Positions 31,363 through 43,275 of a stretch of 64,000 nucleotides of DNA are shown here, one piece after another. The position numbers were made by a program, and so were the translations under genes. How positions within the stretch are numbered: the stretch's first letter is position 1; every line of letters starts with the position of its first letter. Source of the DNA: Choristoneura fumiferana (Eukaryota > Arthropoda > Insecta > Lepidoptera > Tortricidae); NCBI RefSeq assembly GCF_025370935.1, contig NC_133491.1, positions 4,734,000 to 4,797,999 of the forward strand, read 5' to 3'. Below the pieces are notes generated by a model, which saw only the letters and a program-made list of their open reading frames with translations, had not been told where the DNA came from and searched no databases.

Positions 31363-31926
31363 ACATTACAAATATGGATCGAATCTACATACCATATCAT
31401 AATAATACATATCATATTATATTGTATTGTATTGTATTGTACTGTATTGTAATTATTAGCAGTATCGTAGCAGGTGGAAACAAATAGTCTCTGCCTGCGC
31501 CTTAGTTGGGAAAGAGGCGTGATTGTTTGTACGTAGGTATGTATTTATTATTTTATTCTACTATACCAAATACATCAAACGTCGAGAATAACTAATATTA
31601 ATAACCATATGGGAATAACTGTCCTGTTATTCATTCTGTTTTTCTTATACATAAAATATAATGTATGCAATAATGGAAATCGGTATCATAGTTAGGGTGT
31701 AAAATTGAAAGTAAAGATAGAAGAATATTTTTTTTAATTTTTCTAGGTTGTCATCTGAAGTAAAAAATACCGTATAGAATATAGAGATTTATACGTCTAT
31801 GTTCAGTTTGTTCAGCATAACTACGTTTTATCTATGTTAAACCACTGGACGTTGTAAGATAAGATGTCTCAATAAACCAAGATGGAGCTGCTAGGGAGTA
31901 GAATGAATTAGTCGCCCCGAACCTTA

Positions 31927-32179
31927 TCATCATCATCATCCCAGCCTATATACGTCCTACCGCTGGGGCACAGGCTTCCTCTCAGAATGAGAGGGCTTGG
32001 GTCGTAGTTTCCACGCGAGCCCAGTCCGGATTGGGAACTTCACACACATCATAATTGAATTGCTTCGCACGTTCATGCAGGTTTTCTCACGATGTATTCC
32101 TTCACCGTAAAGCTCGTGGTAAATTTCAATGTAATTTCGCACATGAATTTAGAATAACTCAGAAATGCGAACCGGGTTC
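31927..32179 (-). mobile_element. tRNA-headed SINE, cut by the assembly gap
   Basis: Minus-strand 3' end and body are present; the tRNA-like head is lost in the N run. It is the first-copy counterpart of the SINE at 33497. Confidence 0.8.
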
Positions 32180-32309
32180 NNNNNNNNNNNNNNNNNNNNN
32201 NNNNNNNNNNNNNNNNNNNNNNNNNNNNNNNNNNNNNNNNNNNNNNNNNNNNNNNNNNNNNNNNNNNNNNNNNNNNNNNNNNNNNNNNNNNNNNNNNNNN
32301 NNNNNNNNN
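32180..32309. other. Assembly gap (130 N)
   Basis: Run of N between the two copies of the duplication. Its size need not reflect true distance. Confidence 0.99.
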
Positions 32310-33755
32310 TAGAATGCTGAAAAATAGCCTAGCAATCTCATAGTCATCTCCGTTACTTGTTCTCACTTATATGCGGTCTCGCAAACATGTCAATGTTATG
32401 GAATTCAGTGCTAACTCGTCCATATTCTTGCCTAGTACCCATAGTACAAGCTTTGCTTTGTTTGAGACTAGATCAATTTGGTGTCTTGTCCCTTGATATT
32501 TGATTTGAATATAACGAAAGCTTCACGTTAAGTTTGTCAGCTGTATTTAGTTTCATAGGTATTAAATTTCTGATGATTACACGTGTGTTATCCGGAAACC
32601 GAAGTATTATGCAAACAACAATTCCAATTACGATCGTTCGACTGAGTAGTTTGAGGCTGTGTAAATAATTGTCACATGCCATATATTTGCCATGTATTGT
32701 ATTGTACCTATTTGTCACATTTGTAATGTGATATGTAATAAATAAATGATTATACAATACAATACAATAGGCAATGGCATTAGTGGCAATGGGCAGGCCT
32801 CCCACAAGGTGGACTGACGACATCGTGAGAGTAGCGGGAAACCGGTGGATGCAAGTGGCGAGTTGTCGTTCATTGTGGCGTTCTAAGGGGGAGGCCTTTG
32901 TCCAGCAGTGGACGTCTTCGGGCTGATGATGACATTACAAATATGGATCGAATCTACATACCATATCATAATATACATATTATATTATATTGTATTGTAT
33001 TGTATTGTACTGTATTGTAATTATTAGCAGTATCGTAGCAGGTGGAAACAAATAGTCTCTGCCTGCGCCTTAGTTGGGAAAGAGGCGTGATTGTTTGTAC
33101 GTAGGTATGTATTTATTATTTTATTCTACTATACCAAATACATCAAACGTCGAGAATAACTAATATTAATAACCATATGGGAATAACTGTCCTGTTATTC
33201 ATTCTGTTTTTCTTATACATAAAATATGATGTATGCTATAATGGAAATCGGTATCATAGTTAGGGTGTAAAATTGAAAGTAAAGATAGAAGAATATATAT
33301 TTTTTTATTTTTCTAGGTTGTCATCTGAAGTAAAAAATACCGTATAGAATATTATAGAGATTTATACGTCTATGTTCAGTTTGTTCAGCATAACTACGTT
33401 TTATCTATGTTAAACCACTGGACGTTGTAAGATAAGATGTCTCAATAAACCAAGATGGAGCTGCTAGGGAGTAGAATGAATTAGTCGCCCCGAACCTTAT
33501 CATCATCATCATCCCAGCCTATATACGTCCTACCGCTGGGGCACAGGCTTCCTCTCAGAATGAGAGGGCTTGGGCCGTAGTTTCCACGCGAGCCCAGTCC
33601 GGATTGGGAACTTCACACACATCATAATTGAATTGCTTCGCACGTTCATGCAGGTTTTCTCACGATGTATTCCTTCACCGTAAAGCTCGTGGTAAATTTC
33701 AAATGTAATTTCGCACATGAATTTAGAATAACTCAGAGATGCGAACCGGGGTTCG
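32310..33755 (+). repeat. Second copy of the ~1.45 kb direct duplication
   Basis: Starts at the base after the gap at the same text as 30736 and then carries on past the point where copy 1 meets the gap. Differences are at the level expected between two alleles. Confidence 0.9.
32774..32931 (+). pseudogene. RTE-type LINE 3' end, duplicate
   Basis: Same fragment in the second copy of the duplication; the protein reading is the same. Confidence 0.75.
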
Positions 33756-33790
33756 AACCCACGATCCTCTGCTTGAGAGGCCATAGCCCA
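33497..33790 (-). mobile_element. tRNA-headed SINE, head truncated
   Basis: Full body and B-box (GGGTTCGAACCCCGG) on the minus strand. The similarity ends at CTTGAGAGGCCATAGCCCA, so the A-box half is missing or diverged. Confidence 0.8.
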
Positions 33791-34763
33791 TGTTTTATTA
33801 ATTGGTTTAAAGTTGATTTCTTTATTTTTACTGATTTAACTACAAGTTGCAACATTAAAGTCTTGTTTGTCATTCCTTTGGAATCGTAATTAATGCTTTT
33901 TCAAAGGGAAATAGAAAGAGAAAGCAAATAGAAAATGCAAAAGAAAGATATGAAGCGACCCGTATCATCGTCTAGAGCTTTTAATTTTATTTTATTTCTC
34001 GTATACCATCCGTTCTTTTTAGTATTAAATGAAAATTCTATGGTCTATAGTCTATGGTACTGGCTACTGTTTCGAAATATTTAGTTAAAGTGAGAACAGA
34101 AAAAAGAGTTCAGAAAAGAGTTCAAAAATTTCAAAAACCCCACTGCTTTAAAAAATCTTTAAATAAAATCTAAAAAGAATAAAATAACCAGTAAAATAGT
34201 CTAGAATTCTGGTAAGTAGCTTAAAGTTAAATCGGCATTTGGCATTATTGGCTACGTGGCAATTCAGAATCGGCGACGTTATGTCCTTACCTATTTACTT
34301 TAATATGGACCTTTGCCTTTGCAAAGTAACACATAAATTTAAATTTTCCTTCAGTTTTAACTGCAGAGAGTTAAAACATCGCAAGAAATAATGGCCATCA
34401 AAATTCCATCTCTGTGTTAAGGGAAAGATTTATTACACTAGCGACAATACCATAACGCTGCGATTGTCATAGATAGTCCCAATCCTTATTAATTAAATTA
34501 CGCTTCGAGCTTAATAGCTCTTTAAGGCGGTGTAAGGGATGGGGGTACAGACAAATTTGTAGGGTACCTTAGTCAAAGAGTGCCAACAGACAATTACTAA
34601 GACTCCGCTGTTTGTCTGTTCATGCGTGTGTCTCTCAAACAGTTGTATCTTCATTAGATTAGATCATCATCATCTTCATCTTAGATCTTTATTAGATTTT
34701 CGCAAAATTACTATGCAAAATATGAGTATTACTATTACACGTAATAAAAACAATCCTAGTCAT
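33791..34763. other. AT-rich intergenic DNA
   Basis: No exon, RNA gene or recurring repeat recognised. Confidence 0.5.
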
Positions 34764-34944
34764 ACCCTTACTAATATTATTATAAATGCGAATGTGTGTT
34801 TTCACTTCTAAAGTATTCAATTTTGGTGTAGATAGTTTGAGACCCCGGGAAGGATATAGGATAGCTTTATCACAGAAAGTTTTATAGTTCCCGTGGGCGC
34901 GTGAAACATGAATTCTTGGCAGACGAAGTCGCGAGCAACCTACG
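34764..34944 (+). repeat. GGGCAACAGCTAGT-type repeat, degraded
   Basis: ACTAATATTATTATAAATGCG, GGAAGGATATAGGATAGC and GACGAAGTCGCGAGCAACC. Confidence 0.7.
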
Positions 34945-35246
34945 AATAAATAATAAGTCAGGAAGCGTAACTCAGAACAAATTCCACACAAAAATTGGCC
35001 ATATCTAAAACCAAAACGACTTATGATTCAAATACGAATCAATTTCAAGGTTACAAATAGGCGTGCTTGTTGATTGGTTAAATTTCAGAAACAAAGCAGG
35101 GTTGGTTGACTCGCGTGTTGCAATGTCAGATTCACACACTACATTGACAACTGGCGTTCCGACGTATCACTTCTTACATCTAACGTTTCAATGACGTGTC
35201 ATATATTAATAATGACAGCTTGATTTTTAAGTGACTTAAATTAATA

Positions 35247-35460
35247 GGAGGAGGTTATCAATTCGGTTGTATTTTTTTGGCTGTTACCTCAGAACTCTGT
35301 CATTTATGAACCGATATGAAAATAAAAAAAAAATTAGTTTGTGTATGAATACCTCTAATTAAGTCCGATAGGCACAAAATCAGGATTTGATGATTGGATC
35401 CTAAGGAAATCGAGGGAACTCTTCAAATATTGTAGGGACACCTATGGTAATTTGGACATA
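35247..35460 (-). repeat. TTAACCGACT-type repeat, partial inverted copy
   Basis: AGGAGGAGGTTATCAATTCGG, CAGAACTCTGTCATTTATGAA, AGGAAATCGAGGGAACTCTTC and CCTATGGTAATTTGG match 48000-48260 in reverse. Confidence 0.7.
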
Positions 35461-36059
35461 TTTAATAGTAACAAGTGAAAACCACAGTTGACCACCGAAG
35501 TTAGGTACTACTCAATAACAAGTATTTCACGGGTTTAATTTCAACTATTTTAACACAGTTGCTAAGCAATTTATGCTCCTCATAATGCATATGGTGAAAT
35601 GGAACGGGTGTTGAAGCACCAGGACTCTTGAATAATGAACGTCTCTGCATTGGAAAAAGCAATCTTTCGTAAAAGACGATGAGCAGTTGACATTTAAACT
35701 ATTGCATCTTATATTATTCACACTAACAATCGTGAAAAATATAAAGACTGTTTGTACCTATTGTTTGGGCGATACAGGAAAGAAGAAAGTATGAAGAGGG
35801 GAGAGGAAACTGTCTTTACATTATGTGAGCCATAGAACACAGACTTGATTTTGCATAATACAGACCATCTCCAACTGATAACGTATTTGAACATTTTTGA
35901 ATATAAATCAAACGTTACGACTACTTACTAGTGGAAAGTGATCCCTGGTCATTTTAATTTTGCATTGTTCCTGCACTATTTCATAACACACGTTGGCAAA
36001 ATAATTTAGAGCTGTTCATAATCAAAAATGCGAAAATTTGACGTGAGCTCACCAAACTT

Positions 36060-36339
36060 TGCAGGTGGTAGGACCTTGTGCAAGGTCCGCCCGGATTGCT
36101 ACCACCATCTCGCTCGCTAATCCTGCCGTGAAGCAGCAGTGCTTGCACTGTTGTGTTTCGGCGTGGAGAGTAAAGACAGCCGGTGAAATTACTGGCACTT
36201 GAGGTATCCCATCTTAGGACTCTAGGTTGGCAACGCATCTGCAATACCCCTGGTGTTGCAGATGTTTATGGGTGGTGGTGATCTCTTACCATCAGGAGAC
36301 CCACATGCTCGTTTGCCATCCAGTCGAACAAAAAAAAAC
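36060..36339 (-). repeat. CTGGATGGAAAACGAGCAAG repeat, copy
   Basis: Inverted full-length copy from GCAGGTGGTAGGACC to GCCATCCAGTCGAAC. Short frames are open on both strands in several copies, but their sequences follow the repeat and are not conserved as protein. Confidence 0.8.
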
Positions 36340-37230
36340 TTGCAGAATAAGTCAGTCAAAATTAAATGACACGCATGCGCACCTTAGCGCAGTTACAATT
36401 GCTGACATTATTTGTTCGTAGTGAGCAACAGCTAGTCTGTCTGTCTAAAGAAAAATCAATTGCCGAGTGTATGTAAGCGCTGTTTACTTCAGAATAGTTA
36501 AACGTAGCATGATTTTCTGACTTTTCCGTACCAAGTTATTTTTAATACTGAAGTAATTGAGGAAGCAAGATAAAAATATACGAACTTATGAGACAAAAAA
36601 ACGGATTTACCCATATAAAACTAGGCGTATAGATAAACAAAGATCTGCATTGAGACATGGGATACTTGATATCCCGGTAATGCGTTCCCGTGGGATAATA
36701 TTCTAAGTTTGAACAAGAATAGAGGGCACTGTTCAAGAACGGTGACGTACCTCATCTCTTAAGATGACGTAACGTGTTAACTTCGTTTGCAATCAGTAGA
36801 TGGCATTGTGCGGTGCGAGCGAACTTTGTTCTTTCAAATTGTTACCGGAAAAAAATTGCACGGGCATAATATACAACAGTTCAGTTAAGATGGCATTAAG
36901 CTATTTCAAATGCGGGCGAAGCCGCGGGTTAGGTCTAGTATAAATTACTTTTAAGTTTTTCTTCGCGTAAAACCAATGTCCTGCCCCTTAACATCTCAGC
37001 AATATACAGAGCTAACGACGCGATAAACCAATTTAATTTATCGAAGATACACACGGATTTGCACACGGCGTGATTGTTTGCGGAGTATTGCGATTATCAA
37101 ACGGGCTAACGATTACTCGGCTCGAATGCTTCTCGATTTATTAATTAATAGGCCGATTTAATGAGTCACAATAATTGACCTGTGCCTAGCGGTGGGATTT
37201 AAATAGGCCGAGATATTAATGGTGACCAGA

Positions 37231-37385
37231 ATCGTGGGTTCAAACCCCGGCTCGCACTTCTGAGTTTTACGAAATTCACGTGTGGAATTACATTTGAGAT
37301 TCACCACGAGCTTTACGGAAAAGGAAAACAAATATTTACCTGTGCCCAGCTGTGGGATTTAAAAAGGTCAAGATAATGATGATCA
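37231..37385 (+). mobile_element. Degraded partial SINE
   Basis: Begins in the B-box (GTGGGTTCAAACCCCGG), keeps the ATTCACCACGAGCTTTACGG segment, then skips to TGTGCCCAGCTGTGGG and a GATAATGATGATCA tail. Confidence 0.6.
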
Positions 37386-37454
37386 AATAACATAAAAAAT
37401 AACAAAAACAATAAATGGTCATCGGAATTAAAACTCCATTTCTATGTGAAATCA

Positions 37455-37590
37455 TAATCATAGACAACCTGGCAGACCTAGACAGCGATGGCGAGATGAA
37501 CTGGAGTATTTCTTGAAGGACTAGCAGGGGTATGCAGTTGGCAGAAAGAAAGTGCAGTGGAAGTATCGGGGGAGCGGGGTGGGGCATTAA
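37455..37590 (+). pseudogene. LINE C-terminal fragment
   Basis: Translates as RQPGRPRQRWRDELEYFLKD, a stop, then QGYAVGRKKVQWKY, the pattern of LINE ORF2 C-termini (GRP-x-x-RWRD). One in-frame stop. Confidence 0.6.
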
Positions 37591-37616
37591 ATGAAAAATT
37601 TTATTCAGCAGAGACT

Positions 37617-37767
37617 AAGGGGCTGTTTCAGTATCCATTGATTAGTGTTAACTGACGGTTAAATGTGATGCTGTCTCCGTCTATTCGAACAAAACAAATA
37701 GAGACCAGAGAGAGAGTTTATTTAACCGTCAGTTAACACTAATCAATGGATGGTGAAACAGCCCCTA
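37617..37767. mobile_element. Hairpin MITE with TWA target duplication (copy 2)
   Basis: Left boundary CTAA|GGGGCTG, right CAGCCCC|TAAC. Part of the right arm is altered (GACCAGAGAGAGAGTTTATT). Confidence 0.8.
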
Positions 37768-38149
37768 ACAATAATAATTATAACCATAACTTTTATTTGA
37801 ATCCAATTATTATAGGAACTTCGAAAAAAATCGGTCATTTTGTCTTTATATAATATGTACGAGTATGTTGATTATATGTATTGATTCTAATGACCTACCA
37901 AATGTTCAAAGGTTAACTGGAAGTGATCCTATTAAAGGACAAAACTTAGAATAAAACCTGTGTAAATAAAAATCTGTATGATTTGGTAAACGGACATTTT
38001 GTGTAAAGAATAATTTTATCTACACACATATAGTAAATCCTCCATTATGCGTTCAAAAACCATAGATAATGACCAGCATTACGACATTGGATTCTATTAT
38101 GAACACGGCTATATCGTCATCTGTATCGTAATGAGATTTCATACATCAT

Positions 38150-38245
38150 TACAGCACCGGGGCTTGCGCGCCGCGCGCACGAGCAGCAGCAGGTCGTCGC
38201 GCGTCGCGCGCGCAGCGGGCGTAGCTTGTGGGGCCGACATACCTA
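38150..38245 (-). other. GC-rich island, possible exon on the minus strand
   Basis: An abrupt GC-rich block in AT-rich DNA. The minus frame reads TPAARATRDDLLLLVRAARK, which is protein-like, but the plus frame is also open. No convincing splice pair was identified. Confidence 0.28.
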
Positions 38246-38753
38246 CCTAGTTCTCGTTAATGCAGGTCATTCTCAATGGTTCTTGAACGCATGATAGAAG
38301 ATTTAATATATGGATGTAGATAAAATATTGTATGCAAATGTACGTAATTAGGCCTATGCCTCGTTTCATAAAACTACACTCGTGTTTTAAGGACCCCTAA
38401 GATATACGATACATTGCATAAATAACTATTGTATAATTTTTATGAAGCATATTGTAGGTACGTGTACGATCCCGACAGACTACAAAGAACATATCATGTG
38501 GTAGAACAAAGTGCGGTACTTTGTTCTATGAAATCTCAAAACATGATGAAAGCGGGATCAACGAGTTAACTGACACAAGGTGATCCTCAAGTAGGGTTAC
38601 CACTCTAAAATAAAATTATTCTGAGAGACGTGTTTGTTACATCGCTCTCTCAAAAATACTTATTTCCTGCAGCTAATTTTTTTAAGCGACCCTTAAGAAA
38701 ATCTACTGGTAAAATATTTGCAAAAAAGAAATAACTCTAAGATTATTAAATAT

Positions 38754-38843
38754 AATGACCCGGATAACTCACGTCTTAAATCGAGTTTAGCTCGACATGT
38801 TTCGGGCTAATCCGTAGCCCTTCGTCTTCGGAGCAACTCTAAG
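38754..38843 (+). repeat. Left half of the TGACCCGGATAACTCACGTC MITE
   Basis: Matches 41877-41965 closely, then diverges after TTCGGAGCAACTC. The right arm is missing. Confidence 0.7.
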
Positions 38844-39532
38844 AAACTCTAAGATTGCAAAACGCATTGTAAAAAAATCTGTACATGAAAAAAGACGAAT
38901 AATTAAAATCGCGTTCGGGAAAAATGCGAATAAAAAATTAGCTGTAAAAAAAAAAAACTTTTGAAATTAAGCGATCTTACAAACTGGGAACAAGTACATA
39001 TGGTTATATCTTACCAAGTAAGCATAAGAGTGGAATAGTTAACTTATGCTAATTTTACGTGATAACAATTTTGCGGCGCCAAAATCTAGTACAAACAATT
39101 TTCACGCCAATTTATAGCGCCGCTCCAGTGCTAGTGCAGAATAAAGCATGCGTCTTTTTTTTCGCATTCTGTTTGCCAATTTTTCAGTCATATAAACATG
39201 TCGCTACAATCGTTAGCATACCGTGGAGCAAATTAGTGTGTCTGTAGGTATTAGCTAGATTTCCAAAATACATATAGTTAGTCCGTCAGTTTCAAAAAAT
39301 ACCGGACTCCGGCTGGTTAAAGCTCTGTGCGACGTCACATCGTCACATCTACGTACATTTCTTACTAAGGGGTGACGCATCATGGGCGAAGGCCCATGCC
39401 ATGAAGGCATGGGCGGGAATGAAGACTCTCGAACTTTGACGGGCTTCATCTATGTCACTTTTTGTTTACTAATTGACAAAATAAAAAAATACGTGTTCAA
39501 TATTTGCTTATAATGTAACTAACGCACTAATC

Positions 39533-39667
39533 CCCTGTTTCACCATCGATTGATTTAATTTATTTGACGGATAAATGTGATGCCGTCTGTGTTTGTTTTG
39601 TTCGAATAGACGGAGACGGCATCACATTTATCCGTCAATTAAAATTAACCAACGGGGAACAGCCCCT
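39533..39667. mobile_element. Hairpin MITE (copy 3)
   Basis: More diverged at both tips (CCCCTGTTTCACCATCG and ACGGGGAACAGCCCC), with CTAA on each side. Confidence 0.72.
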
Positions 39668-40041
39668 AAATAGAAACAAACTCAATTGCGCGAAAAACTT
39701 GTGCAAAGAACACATTAAAAAACACAGTTAAAGACCGGGCGAAAAGCAAAAAGTCCGGAAATTTCCGGATAAATCCACACGTATGGTAACCCTAGCCTCA
39801 AGGGATCTCAAGGGAAGGGTCTTTGTCAGAATATATTATTTGTAATTCAAAATCCTAGAATTTCCCTAACTTATATCTTTGTCTTCAACTACATTGTACG
39901 AAGATAACGCATATCATATCTCTTAACTTAAGATATTATGATAATATCTATTATGATACTGCAATGCCACGTAATCAACAATGGCTAATGCTGCATATAA
40001 TTAAATGTCTTTTCACTTCTCATGCTCATAAAGTTCGTATT

Positions 40042-40930
40042 TATAATTTATTGAATCAGGCGTTACTTTGCGGAGGTCCTTATCAATGAACTAAAATAAT
40101 TTCCTTGCTCACCCGCGACCTTACGATAGCTAAGCTTATGCAAAATATGCGTGTGCATGCAGTTCCTCCACCTCCACACTGTAAGAACACACACAAATCA
40201 CACAAACCCATCCATCACCACCACCACACTACACTGACGCGTTTCGAACTCAACCAGAGCTCATCTTCAGAGTGACACAACCGTACACCATGCTACCAGT
40301 TGTTAGACTAACGAACCACAACCATCGTTTTAACTTGTCACTGTAACTCCCCAAGTACCCACATACGTTTTATGTAACAAAACAAAACTACCCACAAATT
40401 ATTATTATTTTTTAAACCGTCCTTCAAAACTACCTTGATTTTTATTTATTTACTGTCAAGGCATGTTTTATTAACTACCAATGCTGAAATTAGATCCAAG
40501 CCGTAGCAAGGGAGATGAAACTAAATTTACCTGCTCATTAATAATAGACCCCATAATGTTGTATCTAATTATCTCCATGCATTCTAAAACATCGAGACGA
40601 AACCCCTTGCCACAATAATGTAACACTTCACACGAATCTGAGTCCGGTTAAGAATGATGTAGTTCCAACAAATGTTTGGCAAAATTCGACTTATCAGGAT
40701 GCTCACTCTGAAGACTCTGACTCTGGTTGTGTCACTCTGAAGATGAGCTCTGGTCGAGTTCGAAACGCGTCAGTGTAGTGTGGTGGTGGTGATAGATGGG
40801 TTTGTGTGATTTGTGTGTGTTCTTACAGTGTGGAGGTGGAGGAACTGCATGAACACGCATATTTTGCATAAGCTTAGCTATCGTAAGGTCGCGGGTGAGC
40901 AAGGAAATTATTTTAGTTCATTCGTATTTA
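40042..40930. mobile_element. DNA element with ~240-bp terminal inverted repeats
   Basis: Arms run from CTTGCTCACCCGCGACCTTA through CATATTTTGCATAAGCTTAG, the CCTCCACCTCCACACTGTAAG stretch, CACCACCACCACACTACACTG and CAGAGCTCATCTTCAGAGTG, to the mirrored copy at 40690-40920. The central part has no coding capacity I can see. The outer left end TTTATTGAATCAGGCGTTAC also ends the copy near 54360. Confidence 0.78.
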
Positions 40931-41876
40931 TGCTGTATCTAGGCGACATAAAATGACTTTAAAATAAAATGTTCGTCTAATACCAACTCAAGACCAAGGT
41001 AATCACAGCCACAAACAAAAAGTTTCTACATATTTTTTAATTTATATAAAACTAAAAATCAATCAAATCAATCATAATAAATCAGTAAAATTAAAATAAT
41101 GGAATTATTATAACAATGCATAAAAAATAATAGGTACGTAGAAAGTGAATCATTGTTTCCACTGTTGCTATTTCATTTCCGCGCCATCGAAGTGAAAAGC
41201 AGTGTAAAACTCGAGCATTAAACCCATTTTCCCCTCGACGTGTCTATCCACCCTCGCCGTACCGGCTTGGGTGGCTATATGAACGCCTCGGGTAAAATGG
41301 CTCGTTTTATGCTCTTGTTGTACAATCTACTATTGTGTTTTTACCAGCTGCGAAATCTCAAATTCGCTACTTTTTGTAGGTTACGCGGCATTAGATATTA
41401 GTACGTGGGCGACTCAGCTTTACTCGGGCTAAAACTCAATAATAAGCGTTTTCCCAGAGATAAGACCGAGCTAGATCGATTTGTCATCCCCGAAAACCCC
41501 TATATACCAAGTTTCATCAAAATCGATTGACATATTATCATCGACGAATGTTCTGTTTTTGAAAATTCGCTCTTTCGCTCTGTATAAATCAAAATACGTC
41601 GTTATAAGGTTTGTATATTATGGTTACCTACAAGTGACGTAAGATGCAAAAACATTTATTTTCCTATCAACTGCTAAAACAGGACAGACATTTATTGACA
41701 GAAATATCAATCTCATTATAATGGCAGCGATACAATCAGAATGCGTGACACGGGTGTCTCGCTACTCATTATTGCTGGCCGCTAAGTTATTTAGCTTTTC
41801 CTACGTTTCTGATAAACTAGCAGTAGTTTTTGTGATTTTGAACATGAAACTACCGTGAGACTCACTCATATTAAAT

Positions 41877-42037
41877 ATAATGACCCGGATAACTCACGTC
41901 TTAAATCGAGTTTAGCTCGACCTATTTCGGGCTAATCCGTAGCCCTTCGTCTTCGGAGCAACGCGACTCAGCGGCTGCTGCAACACGCGCACATGTCGAG
42001 CTAAACTCGATGTAAGACGTGAGTTATCCGGGTCATT
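41877..42037. mobile_element. MITE with TGACCCGGATAACTCACGTC ends
   Basis: Terminal inverted repeats of ~45 bp through ATCGAGTTTAGCTCGAC. The interior holds CGGGCTAATCCGTAGCCCTTCGTCTTCGG-like text, shared with 38754-38843. Confidence 0.75.
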
Positions 42038-42151
42038 ATATAATGTTTTTGTGGCCTAAATTGACTTGACTTCGTAGTAAAACCTTTTTTTTTCATGAAG
42101 CTGCCCCGCAATTGAAAGTTTGAATATACTTTACATGAATCCAACTATATT

Positions 42152-42729
42152 AAGGCTGCGTTACAACCAGATGTATGTGCGAAGATGTAAAGGTATTGCG
42201 AGGAATTTTTCTTCATGAACTAATAGGAAAAGCCGAGGTGGCCTAGTGGTTTGACCTTTCGCCTCTCAAGCGGAGGGTCGTGGGTTCGAACCCCGGCTCG
42301 CACCTCTGAGTTTGTCGAAATTCATGTGCGGAATTACATTTGAAAACCACGAGCTTTGCGGTAAAGGAAAACATCGTGAGGAAACCTGCAAAAACCTGCG
42401 AAGCGATTCAATGGTGCGTGCGAAGTTCCCAATCCGCACTGGGCCCGCGTGGGAACTATGGCCCAAGCCCTCTTGTTCTGAGAGGAGGCCTGTGCCCAGC
42501 GTGGGAGTGCGAGTGTGGGAGTGGGAGTGTTTCCACAAGAAATGTGCGAGGATATGTTGGGAGGAATGTGTTTTTCAATAACTAATAGAAACGTTTCATT
42601 TACTCGTACCTATCATCGCACAGCACATCTCTAGTGGAAACAGCTGAGCGGAGCGAGGCTAGGTAATTTAAACGTTTCTATTGGTTCATAAAAAAACATT
42701 CCTCGCACATCTCTGGAAACGGAGCCTTA
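42152..42729. mobile_element. MITE of the GGCTGCGTTTCCACCAGAGATGTGCGAGG type, with nested SINE
   Basis: The left end AAGGCTGCGTTACAACCAG and right end CTCTGGAAACGGAGCCTT are inverted. Subterminal TGCGAGGAAT...CTAATAGAAACG text recurs inside. The SINE at 42232-42507 interrupts it. Related ends are at 20475-20535 and, embedded, at 6690-6715 and 20110-20160. Confidence 0.6.
42232..42507 (+). mobile_element. tRNA-headed SINE inserted in a MITE
   Basis: A-box GAGGTGGCCTAGTGG and B-box GGTTCGAACCCC are both intact. The 3' end stops at TGTGCCCAGCGTGGGAG and runs into a GTGGGAGTGGGAGTG low-complexity stretch. It sits inside a MITE at 42152-42729. Confidence 0.82.
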
Positions 42730-42730
42730 G

Positions 42731-42871
42731 GGGCTGTTTCACGATCCATTGATTAGTGTTAACTGGCGGTTAGGTGTGATGCCGTCTCTATTTGTTTTGT
42801 TCGAATAGACGGCGACGGCATCACATTTAACCGTCGGTTAACGCTAATCAGTGGATGGTGAAACAGCCCCT
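42731..42871. mobile_element. Hairpin MITE with TTA target duplication (copy 4)
   Basis: CCTTA|GGGGCTG and CAGCCCC|TTAG. It sits immediately next to the end of another MITE at 42729. Confidence 0.8.
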
Positions 42872-42999
42872 TAGTGTTGTAATTCTTAAAGAAGTAATTT
42901 TAATCAGTGCAAAATCTTTTGAAATTTGATTTAGAATCGTCACAAAACATCCATCTTGCGTGATTCGAGAGTCATTATTAACTCTACGAATTAATTTAA

Positions 43000-43271
43000 A
43001 AGCGTTTATACCTGCTAAACTGGCAACGTTGCGTTTTGTTAGTTTTTCTTGATTATTCCATTAAAATTTATGAATAACCGGTAATAAACATTTGTTCGTT
43101 TTTAAAGAATATAAAAGTCTATCACGAATAATTATTGGATTAGACACATTAACTTTTATATTAAGAACAGTTCTGTCAAACCACATTTTTAATTTTCATT
43201 CAATTTTTATGGAATAATCGAGAAAAACTAACAAAAATGCAACGTTGCCACCTCATCGGGTATAAACGCTC
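43000..43271. mobile_element. MITE with TTAA target duplication (piggyBac-type)
   Basis: About 75-bp imperfect inverted arms (AGCGTTTATACC...GGGTATAAACGCT; CAACGTTGCGTTTTGTTAG and its complement). TTAA is present at 42996-42999 and 43272-43275. The TTAA duplication is the mark of piggyBac-type transposases. Confidence 0.78.
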
Positions 43272-43275
43272 TTAA

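Larger units (their letters stand above)
30736..32179 (+). repeat. First copy of a ~1.45 kb direct duplication flanking the gap
   Basis: From TAGAATGCTGAAAATAGCC to the gap edge. It matches 32310-33755 in order throughout, with scattered substitutions and small indels (for example GAGCTACCCGTAGTTTG versus GAGTAGTTTG). Confidence 0.9.

Noticed and set aside
32055..32366. Open frames spanning the N run
   Set aside because: Their length comes from translated N.
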